Origin: JAAFHS01 sp031396505
GTDB lineage: Bacteria; Pseudomonadota; Alphaproteobacteria; Rhodobacterales; Rhodobacteraceae
NCBI GenBank assembly: GCA_031396505.1
Contig: JANNKX010000027.1
Span: 1 to 11,565 of the forward strand
DNA: 11,565 nt
Reading direction: 5' to 3'
Position 1 is the first letter of the stretch, and every line of letters begins with the position of its first letter. Made by a program: the position numbers and the translations under genes. The notes beneath the pieces are model-generated. The model was given only the letters and a program-made list of their open reading frames with translations, was not told where the DNA came from and did not search any database. Positions 1-6,283 of this stretch are shown here, piece by piece.

Positions 1-69
1 TCTCGGCCTCATCAAAGATCACCGAATGCGGGCCGTCCATCACGGCGCTAGTCGCCTCGTCGTTCCTGT
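1..69. repeat. Left arm of a perfect 69-bp inverted repeat (copy of argF 3' region)
   Basis: Bases 1-69 are the exact reverse complement of bases 646-714, which lie inside the argF coding sequence. Base 70 is the first mismatch (it would pair with 645). The arm reaches the window edge, so the true inverted segment may be longer. Because the right arm is ordinary conserved argF coding sequence and the left arm does not encode the ornithine carbamoyltransferase N-terminal region expected there, the left arm is the misplaced copy. It may be an assembly or amplification chimera, or a genuine inverted duplication. Confidence 0.95.
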
Positions 70-764
70 CCGGCAAGGAGATGCAGCTTGGGCATGGCGA
101 AACCATCGCCGATACGGCCCGCGTGCTGTCACGCTATGTCGACCTCATCAAGATCAGCACGTTCGAAGAACAAACCCTGATGGAAATGGCCGAACATGCC
201 ACGGTGCCGGTGATCAACGGTCTGACCAACCGCACCCATCCCTGCCAGATCATGGCCGACGTGATGACGTATGAGGAACATCGCGGTCCTATCGCAGGCA
301 AAAAAGTGGTCTGGGCCGGCGACGGCAATAACGTCTGCGGCTCGTTCCTGCATGCCGCGGGCCAGTTCGGCTTTGATTTCACCTTCACCGGCCCCGAAAC
401 GCTTGACCCCGAGCCCGCCTTCGTGGGCTTTGCCCGCGAACAGGGCTCCCGCGTGTATATCGAACGTGACCCGGCCATTGCGGTGCAGGGCGCAGATCTG
501 GTGGTGACCGATACCTGGGTGTCGATGCACGACCCCGAATCCGCCAAGGAACGCCGTCACAACCAATTGCGCGGCTATCAGGTGAACGAGGCGCTGATGG
601 CCCACGCCAAACCCGATGCCCTGTTCATGCACTGCCTGCCCGCGCACAGGAACGACGAGGCGACTAGCGCCGTGATGGACGGCCCGCATTCGGTGATCTT
701 TGATGAGGCCGAGAACCGCCTTCACGCACAAAAGGCGATCATGCGCTGGTGTCTGGGGGTCTGA
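63..764 (+). CDS. argF: Ornithine carbamoyltransferase, 5'-truncated
   Basis: Condenses carbamoyl phosphate with ornithine to give citrulline in cytosolic arginine biosynthesis. Recognisable protein starts at FLSGKEMQLGHGET (Phe codon at 63) and runs to the normal C-terminus. It carries the carbamoyl-phosphate motif HPCQ, the DTWVSM ornithine-side motif and the active-site motif HCLPAHR (codons near 630-650). About 75 N-terminal residues of a roughly 308-residue enzyme, including the STRTR phosphate-binding loop, are absent. Upstream of codon 63 the frame stays open to the window edge but encodes the inverted copy of the gene's own 3' end, not OTC sequence. The ATG at 81 is an internal Met and not the real start. 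If the junction is an artefact, the true gene is probably intact; if it is real, the gene is broken. Catabolic OTC is possible, but the anabolic form is more likely in this group. Confidence 0.93.
   Translation, partial: FLSGKEMQLGHGETIADTARVLSRYVDLIKISTFEEQTLMEMAEHATVPVINGLTNRTHPCQIMADVMTYEEHRGPIAGKKVVWAGDGNNVCGSFLHAAGQFGFDFTFTGPETLDPEPAFVGFAREQGSRVYIERDPAIAVQGADLVVTDTWVSMHDPESAKERRHNQLRGYQVNEALMAHAKPDALFMHCLPAHRNDEATSAVMDGPHSVIFDEAENRLHAQKAIMRWCLGV
646..714. repeat. Right arm of the 69-bp inverted repeat, within argF
   Basis: This is the original copy of the inverted segment at 1-69. It encodes part of the conserved C-terminal region of ornithine carbamoyltransferase, beginning just after the HCLPAHR active-site motif, in the normal frame. 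The two arms are separated by 576 bp. Confidence 0.95.
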
Positions 765-862
765 AGGCCGGCGGAAATCCCACCCGTTTGCGGAAATTGA
801 CTTTCGGGGCCATCAAGTCCAGCCTCTGCCCAGTGCGTTGATTCATTTTTGTGGGGGCATTC

Positions 863-2323
863 ATGGGCAACGAACCGGAAATCAGCCTTGATCCCGAGGA
901 TTGGTCTGCCACGCGCGCGCTGGCACACCGCATCGTCGATGATGCGGTGGATCATCTGGCCGACGTGCGAAAGCGCCCGGTCTGGCGGCCGATGCCCGAT
1001 GATGTGCGGGCCGCCTACAAGACGCCCGTGCCCCATGACCCCACGCCGCTCTCCGAGGTTTACGGCGCGATGTGCGAAACCCTGCGGCCATATCCGATGG
1101 GCAACATCCATCCGCGTTTTTTCGGCTGGTACATGGGTGCCAGCAATTTCACCGGGGCGCTGGCCGATTTTATCGCCGCGATCGACGGATCGAACCTTGG
1201 CGGCGGCGATACTGCGGCGGCGGCGACAGACCGGCAGGTGGTGGATTGGCTGACGGACCTGATGGGGTTTCCGCCAACGGCGGGTGGCACACTGACATCA
1301 GGCGGGTCGATGGCCAACATGGTCGGACTGACCGTGGCGCGGAACGCGATGGCAGGGGTCGATGTGCGGGCTGACGGCATTGCCGGCCTGCCCCGGCCGT
1401 TGCGGTTCTACGCGTCGGATCAGGTGCACTCGGCGCATCAGAAGTCGGTCGAAACCCTGGGTCTGGGCAGCAGGGCCCTGCGGCTTGTGCCGACGGACGC
1501 TGACTATCGCATGGACCTGGACGCGCTCGGCGCGATGATCGCCGAAGACCGGGCCGCAGGATTGCTCCCGGCCTGCGTGATTGCCACGGCGGGTACCACC
1601 AACACCGGGTCGATTGACGATCTGCGCCGCATTGCGGCCTTGTGCAGGCGCGAGAACATCTGGTTTCACATCGATGGCTGCATTGGCGCGTTGATCCGGA
1701 TATCAAACCGCAACCGCGCACTGGTGGACGGGCTGGAACTGGCGGATTCGCTGGCGCTCGATCCGCATAAATGGCTGCAGACCCCCTTTGAATGCGGCTG
1801 CGCACTGGTGCGGGACGGCAGACGGCATTTCGAGACGTTCAATCTGCATGGTGACTATCTTCAGCTGCAGGAACGGGGGCTGGCGGCGGGTGAATTCCTC
1901 GCCGACTACGGGTTCGAGCTGTCGCGCGGGTTCAAGGCGCTTAAACTGTGGATGTCGTTGAAGGAACAGGGCGTCGCGAAGTTCGGCACGCTGATCGACC
2001 AGCACATCGACATGGGGCGTTACCTCGCCGATCTGATCCGGGCCGACCCACGGCTGGAGTTGATGGCACCGGTCGCGATCAACATCGTGTGCTTTCGCTA
2101 TCGCGGGCGCGGGCGCGGGCACGGCGAGGCTGATCTAAAGGCGCTGAATACCGAAATCATGTTGCGGGTGCAGGAAAGCGGCGTGGCAGTGCCCACCGAT
2201 ACCACCGTGAAAGGGCGTCACTCGCTGCGCGCGGCGATCAACAGCCATCGGACCAGACGCGAAGATCTGGACATTCTGGTGGCCGAGGTGGTCCGGCAGG
2301 GCGACCTGCTGCAAGCGGGGTGA
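863..2323 (+). CDS. PLP-dependent group II amino acid decarboxylase
   Basis: Fold-type I pyridoxal-phosphate enzyme of the aromatic-L-amino-acid/glutamate/histidine decarboxylase group; cytosolic. Seen (486 residues counted from ATG 863): the TSGGSMAN phosphate-binding segment near 146-153, the cofactor-stacking His in DQVHSAHQKS near 189, ATAGTTNTGSIDD near 242-253, the PLP-ring Asp in HIDG at 271, and the Schiff-base Lys in DPHKW at 303. After HIDG the sequence is CIGA rather than the usual AAYGG-like stretch, which may affect the substrate pocket. A GTG at 851 would add four residues, but GGGGG at 852-856 sits 6 nt before ATG 863 and supports the later start. Substrate cannot be told from sequence; aromatic amino acids are one possibility. 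It lies 98 bp after argF with no clear promoter, so co-transcription is possible but unproven. Confidence 0.88.
   Translation: MGNEPEISLDPEDWSATRALAHRIVDDAVDHLADVRKRPVWRPMPDDVRAAYKTPVPHDPTPLSEVYGAMCETLRPYPMGNIHPRFFGWYMGASNFTGALADFIAAIDGSNLGGGDTAAAATDRQVVDWLTDLMGFPPTAGGTLTSGGSMANMVGLTVARNAMAGVDVRADGIAGLPRPLRFYASDQVHSAHQKSVETLGLGSRALRLVPTDADYRMDLDALGAMIAEDRAAGLLPACVIATAGTTNTGSIDDLRRIAALCRRENIWFHIDGCIGALIRISNRNRALVDGLELADSLALDPHKWLQTPFECGCALVRDGRRHFETFNLHGDYLQLQERGLAAGEFLADYGFELSRGFKALKLWMSLKEQGVAKFGTLIDQHIDMGRYLADLIRADPRLELMAPVAINIVCFRYRGRGRGHGEADLKALNTEIMLRVQESGVAVPTDTTVKGRHSLRAAINSHRTRREDLDILVAEVVRQGDLLQAG
2102..2119 (+). repeat. (CGCGGG)3 hexamer repeat inside the decarboxylase gene
   Basis: Three perfect tandem copies of CGCGGG encode an Arg-Gly run (RGRGRGHG) just after the VCFRYR segment of the C-terminal domain. 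Decarboxylases of this group usually have a short loop here before the helix that follows. The in-frame hexamer repeat is a plausible replication-slippage expansion of that surface loop. Confidence 0.7.
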
Positions 2324-2347
2324 TGGTGCGCCACAGTCGGCGCATCG
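2324..2347 (+). terminator. Hairpin directly after the decarboxylase stop
   Basis: Bases 2324-2332 pair with 2339-2347 (9 bp, two G-U wobbles) around a 6-nt loop, starting at the base after the TGA stop. There is no T-run following it on the plus strand, so it is not a textbook intrinsic terminator. It may instead protect the 3' end or act with Rho. The rest of the 104-bp gap up to 2428 contains an A-rich tract (about 2380-2394) and no clear promoter. Confidence 0.35.
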
Positions 2348-2427
2348 CGCAGGGCAATCGCATCGCCCCTTGCCACCGTTTAAAAAATCGAAACAGTAGG
2401 GCGGCAGGGGCAGACAGAGGGTTTCTT

Positions 2428-3138
2428 ATGGCGATCAAGGCAAAAAATGCGACTGCTCCCGCCCCGCCTGAAAACCTGACGGCACTTGCAGACCGCTACG
2501 GTTCGGACAAAGGCTCCACCAAGCACCGCTATACCGAACTTTACCATATGCTGTTCCATCCCTACCGCGACCGCGCGATCACCTTTCTTGAAATGGGCTT
2601 GCTGATCGGCGGGCCGGAACATGGCGCAACCGCTGACCGCAAGACTGAGGATCTGCCATCCATCCGGATGTGGCTGGAATTCTTTCCGAAAGCCAAAATC
2701 CATGGTCTTGATGTGTCGGATTTTGCGTGGTTCCAGCATGACCGCTTTACCTTTCACCGCTGCGACATGGACGAACGCGCCAACATTGACGCCGCCGCCG
2801 CCAGGATGCCCTTGCTCGACATCATCATCGACGACGCCAGCCACGCCTCGCACCATCAGCAGAACGGTTTTCTGTCACTCTGGCCGCGACTCCGCTCTGG
2901 CGGGCTCTACATCATCGAGGATTTGCGCTGGCAACCCGAGACATATGAAAAGACGGGGCTGACCAAAACCGCCGCCCTGTTTCGCGGCTTTTCCGAAGGC
3001 CGCCATTTCACTCATTCGGATGCGTTGACGGAGGCTGCCTTTAACGCGCTGGGCGACGAAATTTCCGGCTGTTTCGTATTTCAGGTCAAGTATGACAAGG
3101 CCCGCAAGGATCAGGTCGTCGTTATCCACAAGAAATAG
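2428..3138 (+). CDS. Class I SAM-dependent methyltransferase (CmcI/MycE-like)
   Basis: A 236-residue protein with the look of the small metal-assisted O-methyltransferases related to CmcI and the macrolide/mycinose methyltransferases. Seen: an N-terminal signature ADRYGSDKGSTKHRYTELY (residues 21-39), a glycine motif I variant FLEMGLLIGG (53-62), an acidic SAM/sugar-level motif HGLDVSD (92-98), the metal-binding motif DIIIDDASH (131-139) and GGLYIIEDL (158-166). No signal peptide, so probably cytosolic. The frame stays open to 2320, but ATG 2428 is chosen because GAGG lies about 7-10 nt upstream and family homology starts after it. The target is unknown; such enzymes often modify sugars, polysaccharide or secondary metabolites, but no sugar genes are nearby. 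Its stop is 3 bp from the stop of the convergent hemerythrin gene. Confidence 0.8.
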   Translation: MAIKAKNATAPAPPENLTALADRYGSDKGSTKHRYTELYHMLFHPYRDRAITFLEMGLLIGGPEHGATADRKTEDLPSIRMWLEFFPKAKIHGLDVSDFAWFQHDRFTFHRCDMDERANIDAAAARMPLLDIIIDDASHASHHQQNGFLSLWPRLRSGGLYIIEDLRWQPETYEKTGLTKTAALFRGFSEGRHFTHSDALTEAAFNALGDEISGCFVFQVKYDKARKDQVVVIHKK

Positions 3139-3141
3139 GTG

Positions 3142-3711
3142 CTATCCAAACCGGTGTTTCAGAACCACTGGCAACACCAGATCTTCTTCATCGGTCAAGT
3201 GCCGCACCAGCAGGGTCTGAAACGCCGCAAGGTCGCTGCGGAAAACGCCCGCCGCCGCGCGCCGGGCCTTGTCGTTGTCTGCGCGCAGCACGCTGTTGGC
3301 GCCATCGGCAAACCGGTCGATCAACGTGTGCAGGTCATGGTGATCGCGGTCCAGCATGGCAAAGCCCTGCGCGAGGCGCGGCTCTAACTGCGCCAGTTGC
3401 GGGAAATACGCCTCGTCCTCGATCTGGTGATGCCCGATCAGATCGCCCAACAACCGCGACCCCAGCCCTGACAGCCGCGCGGCATAGGCATCGGGGGCAA
3501 GCTGGCGGTCGATCATCGCCTCGGTATCCGTGCCGATTTGTGCGCAAAGCCTGCGAAAGCCCAGATGCCGGTCTAGCCAGAAAGCGGCAAGCCCGTTGAA
3601 ATCGGTGTGGCTTTCCCACGTGCGGCGCGGATAGTCGGCCAGAATGATCTGCCATTCGGCAGGCAGGCCATCGCGACTGGCAAGCGGGCGGGGGGCGGGC
3701 GACGCTGTCAT
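3142..3711 (-). CDS. Hemerythrin HHE cation-binding domain protein
   Basis: A 189-residue protein predicted to be a four-helix bundle holding a di-iron (or similar) site, of the hemerythrin HHE family involved in O2, NO or iron sensing and stress. Seen: an early His (WLDRHLGF, residue 49), HHQIEDE (94-100), DRDHHDLH (121-128) and the final HLTDEED (171-177), spaced as metal ligands on successive helices. No transmembrane segment or signal peptide. Start ATG 3711 fits the family. An AGGACGG lies farther upstream than ideal, and GTG 3714 is an alternative. The same frame runs open to 4383 only because it is antisense to the DUF1993 gene. It diverges from the DUF1993-hydrolase pair across a 102-bp spacer. 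The ligand (O2, NO or iron) cannot be decided from sequence. Confidence 0.85.
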   Translation of the reverse strand: MTASPAPRPLASRDGLPAEWQIILADYPRRTWESHTDFNGLAAFWLDRHLGFRRLCAQIGTDTEAMIDRQLAPDAYAARLSGLGSRLLGDLIGHHQIEDEAYFPQLAQLEPRLAQGFAMLDRDHHDLHTLIDRFADGANSVLRADNDKARRAAAGVFRSDLAAFQTLLVRHLTDEEDLVLPVVLKHRFG

Positions 3712-3754
3712 CACATATCTGTGGCACCCGTCCTGCCCGCGTGCAAGGCCACCA

Positions 3755-3783
3755 TTGACATGCCTGCCGCCCGCCATGATCAA
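3755..3783 (+). promoter_or_regulatory. Candidate promoter of the DUF1993-hydrolase pair
   Basis: The divergent spacer 3712-3813 contains a perfect -35 hexamer TTGACA at 3755-3760. The -10 candidates are poor: GATCAA at 3778 with a 17-bp spacer, or CATGAT at 3775 with only 14 bp. Alphaproteobacterial -10 elements are often weak, so this is only a guess based on the -35 element and position. Confidence 0.3.
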
Positions 3784-3813
3784 AGGCCAACCCCAATCCG
3801 AAAGGCCCAAGCT

Positions 3814-4305
3814 ATGTATGCCCAAACCGTCCCCCCCATGGACCGCACCCTTGGTGCGCTGTCCGGCATCCTTGCAAAGGCCGCAGCACATGTGGCCGCC
3901 AAAGACATCAAGCCCGAGGCGTTGCTGGCCTTTCGACTGTTCCCGGACATGCTGCCTTTTACGCGGCAGGTGCAGCTCGCCTGCGACTTTGCCGCGCGCG
4001 CGGCGGCCCGTATGGCCGGGGTTGAGCCGCAGGGCTTTGCCGACACCGAAACCAGCTTTGCCGAACTGCTGGCCCGCATTGCGGCGGCCCGCGCCTATGT
4101 GGCGACCTTTCCCAGCAGCGCCTATGACGGGGCCGAAACCCGCGATGTGACGCTGCGCATGCGCGGGCAGGACGTGACCATGCCGGGGCTGGCCTACCTG
4201 ACGATGTACTCTCTGCCGCAGTTTCATTTCCACGCGACCACCGCCTATAACATCCTGCGCCACAATGGCATCGAGATCGGCAAGGCCGATTACATGGGGG
4301 CATAA
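3814..4305 (+). CDS. DUF1993 family protein (DinB-like helical bundle)
   Basis: A 163-residue cytosolic protein of the DUF1993 family. The signature is clear at both ends: MYAQTVPPMDRTLGALSGIL at the N-terminus and LPQFHFHATTAYNILRHNGI near residues 134-153, followed by GKADYMG. The family is thought to share the DinB/YfiT four-helix fold, and the HFH pair could bind metal, but no reaction is established. AAAGG at 3801-3805 lies 8 nt before ATG 3814 and fixes the start. It is followed after a single base by the isochorismatase-like gene, so the two are almost certainly co-translated. The hemerythrin gene runs divergently on the other side. Confidence 0.88.
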   Translation: MYAQTVPPMDRTLGALSGILAKAAAHVAAKDIKPEALLAFRLFPDMLPFTRQVQLACDFAARAAARMAGVEPQGFADTETSFAELLARIAAARAYVATFPSSAYDGAETRDVTLRMRGQDVTMPGLAYLTMYSLPQFHFHATTAYNILRHNGIEIGKADYMGA

Positions 4306-4306
4306 C

Positions 4307-4858
4307 GTGAAAACGGCTCTGCTGATCATCGACATGCAAATGGGCATGGCGCACCGCACCGCCACGGGTCGTCCGCGTGCCAATCCGCAGGCCGAGGAAC
4401 AGACCGCCCATTTGCTCGCGCTGTTTCGTGGGCGCGGCCTGCCGGTCGTGCATGTGCATCACGATGACCCTGACCCAGCTTCGGATTTTCACCCTGGCAC
4501 GCCCGGTCATGCGCCGCTGCCCTGCGCCACACCCGTGTCCGGCGAAGTGGTGCTGCACAAGACCGGGTCATCGGGTTTTGCGGGTACCGGCCTTGATGCG
4601 CATCTGCGCCAGATCGGGGTGGGGCGCATTGTTATCATTGGCGCGGTGGCCGCGTTCTGCGTGACATCGACCACGCGGGCGGCCTCGGATCTTGGCTTTG
4701 GTGTGATCCTGCCCGGTGACGCACTGATTGGGTTCGACATCGCCGCCCATGACGGCGGGCGGATTGATGCCGATACCGTGCTGCGGGTGACCTTGTCGCT
4801 GTTGGGGGCCGATTTCGCCCAGCTGGTGCGGTCGGATCAGGTGGCGGGCCTGCTTTAG
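4307..4858 (+). CDS. Isochorismatase-like cysteine hydrolase
   Basis: A 183-residue protein of the isochorismatase/nicotinamidase superfamily, cytosolic enzymes that hydrolyse amides or vinyl ethers through an Asp-Lys-Cys triad. All three are visible: Asp9 in LLIIDMQ, Lys85 in VVLHKTGSSGF and Cys118 in GAVAAFCVTSTTR, the last with the cis-peptide stretch just before the Cys. The start is GTG 4307, one base after the DUF1993 stop, with GGGGG at 4296-4300 as ribosome site, 6 nt away and inside the upstream gene. An in-frame start at 4265 would overlap the upstream gene and add non-family residues. The substrate is unknown; similar short members include nicotinamidase-like and putative detoxifying hydrolases. 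The coupling suggests it works with the DUF1993 protein. Confidence 0.88.
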   Translation: MKTALLIIDMQMGMAHRTATGRPRANPQAEEQTAHLLALFRGRGLPVVHVHHDDPDPASDFHPGTPGHAPLPCATPVSGEVVLHKTGSSGFAGTGLDAHLRQIGVGRIVIIGAVAAFCVTSTTRAASDLGFGVILPGDALIGFDIAAHDGGRIDADTVLRVTLSLLGADFAQLVRSDQVAGLL

Positions 4859-4859
4859 G

Positions 4860-4903
4860 GCGTGTCGTCCGCAAGCGGGTTCAACCGATTGCGCACGACA
4901 CGC
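4860..4903. terminator. Stem-loop after the hydrolase gene, in convergent spacer
   Basis: Nine perfect base pairs (4860-4868 with 4895-4903), one C-C mismatch, then five more pairs (4870-4874 with 4889-4893) close a 14-nt loop. It begins two bases after the hydrolase TAG and lies between convergent genes, as expected of a bidirectional termination or 3'-end structure. There is no T-run on either side, so it is not a canonical intrinsic terminator. Confidence 0.55.
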
Positions 4904-4930
4904 GGGCATTCACAGGTGGTTCTTGTCTTG

Positions 4931-4965
4931 GATGACCTTCAATCTGAGTCAGATTGACGGTGATC
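4931..4965. repeat. 35-bp near-perfect palindrome in convergent spacer
   Basis: The core TCAATCTGAGTCAGATTGA (4939-4957) is a perfect 9+1+9 dyad centred on base 4948. It extends outward through ACC/GGT and GAT/ATC with a single mismatched pair at each step, reaching 4931-4965. It ends 5 bp from the MFS stop codon. Its symmetry fits either a protein-binding site or a termination hairpin for the minus-strand gene; no T-run follows. Nothing else of note lies in the 111-bp spacer besides this and the stem-loop at 4860. Confidence 0.6.
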
Positions 4966-4969
4966 CGCT

Positions 4970-6136
4970 TTAACGCTCGGCCGCGCGCGCCCTGTCAGCC
5001 ATCACCGCGACGACGGCCAGCACCACCGCCAAAGCGCCAAAGGTGATGCGGAACCCGAAATGTTCGGCGACATAGCCGATCGAGGATGGCGCAAACAGGA
5101 TGCCCGAATAGCCCAGCATGGTCACAAAGGCGATTGCTGTGCCCGGTGCCAGCCCCGGATGATTGCCCGCCGCCGAAAACACGATGGGCACCATATTGGC
5201 GACACCGATGCCCGCCAGCGCAAAACCCGCCAGCGCCCAGCTCTGTGCCGGTGCCATTGCTGCAACCCCGATCCCCACCAGCGCGACAAGTGCCGAATAC
5301 CGCAAAGTGCGCACCGCGCCGAACCGGTTGCGCACAGCGTCGCCCGCAAAGCGCACGATCGCCATCGCCGCCGAAAAGAATGCAAACGCCAGCGTCGATG
5401 TCGCCTGCGCCGCCCCCAGTTCCTTTTGCAGATAAATCGCGGCCCAATCCATTACTGCGCCCTCGGGCACCATGCAAAACAGTGCGATCACCCCCAGCAC
5501 GATCAACGCCGGATCGCGTGGAAACAGCGCATCGCGCGCGCCATCGCGCGCCACGTCATGCGCCGGGTCTTCCATCACGAACGGCAGCGCCAGCAGGATC
5601 AGCACAAGCGCCACTCCGCTGCCGGCCAGCGCGCCCGTCAGTGCCCCGCCCTGCGCCACGATCCAGCCGCCCGCACCCGCGCCGACAAAGCCGCCAAGGC
5701 TCCAGAAGCCATGAAAGGACGACATCGCCGCGCGCCCCAATCGGCGTTCCACGGCAACCGCATTGGCATTCATCGCTACATCCATGCAGCCAAGGCATGC
5801 CCCAAGCAGCACCATGAAAAGCGCGAGCACCACCAGCGACGGGGCCAGTGCGACCATCGGCAGTGTGGGTACAAGCGCGAAGGCAGAAACCCGCACGATG
5901 GCGCGCGATCCGAAGTGACTGATCAACTGCCCGGCTGTCAACATGGCCCCCACAGCCCCGATGCCAAGAAACAGGATCAACAGGCCAAGTGTTGTCTCAG
6001 TGATCTGATGACGTGGCAACAGCAGCGGGATCTGCGGTGCCCAGGCCCCGATCGTCATGCCATTGACGAAGAACAGCGCGGAAATCGCCCAGCGGGCCTG
6101 TGTGGCCCCGGCAGGGGCGGTCAGCGTGGCGGTCAT
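4970..6136 (-). CDS. MFS transporter, YbjJ-like
   Basis: A 388-residue inner-membrane protein of the major facilitator superfamily with about 12 hydrophobic segments. Seen: a first helix containing WAISALFFVNGMTIGAWAPQ, the MFS motif A-like loop after helix 2 (ISHFGSRAIVR), the helix 4-5 region GCMDVAMNANAVAVERRLGR with SSFHGFWSLGG, and a central hydrophilic loop (about residues 190-210). These resemble E. coli YbjJ and related fucose-permease-branch proteins, whose substrates are mostly unknown. Start ATG 6136 is chosen because AGGA lies 8 nt upstream; ATG 6145 and a longer open frame to 6196 are alternatives. It is transcribed in the same direction as hrpB, 147 bp downstream of it, so it may have its own promoter. 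Confidence 0.88.
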   Translation of the reverse strand: MTATLTAPAGATQARWAISALFFVNGMTIGAWAPQIPLLLPRHQITETTLGLLILFLGIGAVGAMLTAGQLISHFGSRAIVRVSAFALVPTLPMVALAPSLVVLALFMVLLGACLGCMDVAMNANAVAVERRLGRAAMSSFHGFWSLGGFVGAGAGGWIVAQGGALTGALAGSGVALVLILLALPFVMEDPAHDVARDGARDALFPRDPALIVLGVIALFCMVPEGAVMDWAAIYLQKELGAAQATSTLAFAFFSAAMAIVRFAGDAVRNRFGAVRTLRYSALVALVGIGVAAMAPAQSWALAGFALAGIGVANMVPIVFSAAGNHPGLAPGTAIAFVTMLGYSGILFAPSSIGYVAEHFGFRITFGALAVVLAVVAVMADRARAAER

Positions 6137-6167
6137 GGTTTGCATCCTGTCAGACAGCGGACTGATA

Positions 6168-6214
6168 CGCGGTTGGGCGGGATTGCGAAAGGGCAACCGC
6201 GGTCAGGAATTATG
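6168..6214 (-). promoter_or_regulatory. Leader inverted repeat and possible -10 upstream of the MFS gene
   Basis: CGCGGTTG (6168-6175) and CAACCGCG (6194-6201) form an 8-bp dyad with an 18-nt gap, 32 bp upstream of the MFS start. On the minus strand a -10-like CATAAT sits at 6214-6209, which would start transcription right at the dyad's edge. No good -35 is visible. It may be an operator or a 5'-leader hairpin. The rest of the 147-bp gap between hrpB and the MFS gene (6137-6283) shows nothing clear. Confidence 0.35.
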
Positions 6215-6283
6215 TCCGAATCTGACGGGCGATCACGGGTGTGGGGCGTTGCGCCAAAGATGCGTATCTGGGCAACAAGATCG

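Noticed and set aside
26..274. An 82-codon plus-strand open frame at the left edge
   Set aside because: It spans the inverted junction and shares its first 16 residues with an antisense reading of argF; it is a product of the inverted repeat, not a gene.
797..825. Promoter before the decarboxylase gene (TTGACT at 797)
   Set aside because: The hexamer 17 bp downstream (CAGCCT) does not resemble a -10, and no other partner is convincing.
3712..4383. N-terminal extension of the hemerythrin protein to 413 residues
   Set aside because: It is antisense to the well-supported DUF1993 gene and the start of the hydrolase gene, and carries no family sequence.
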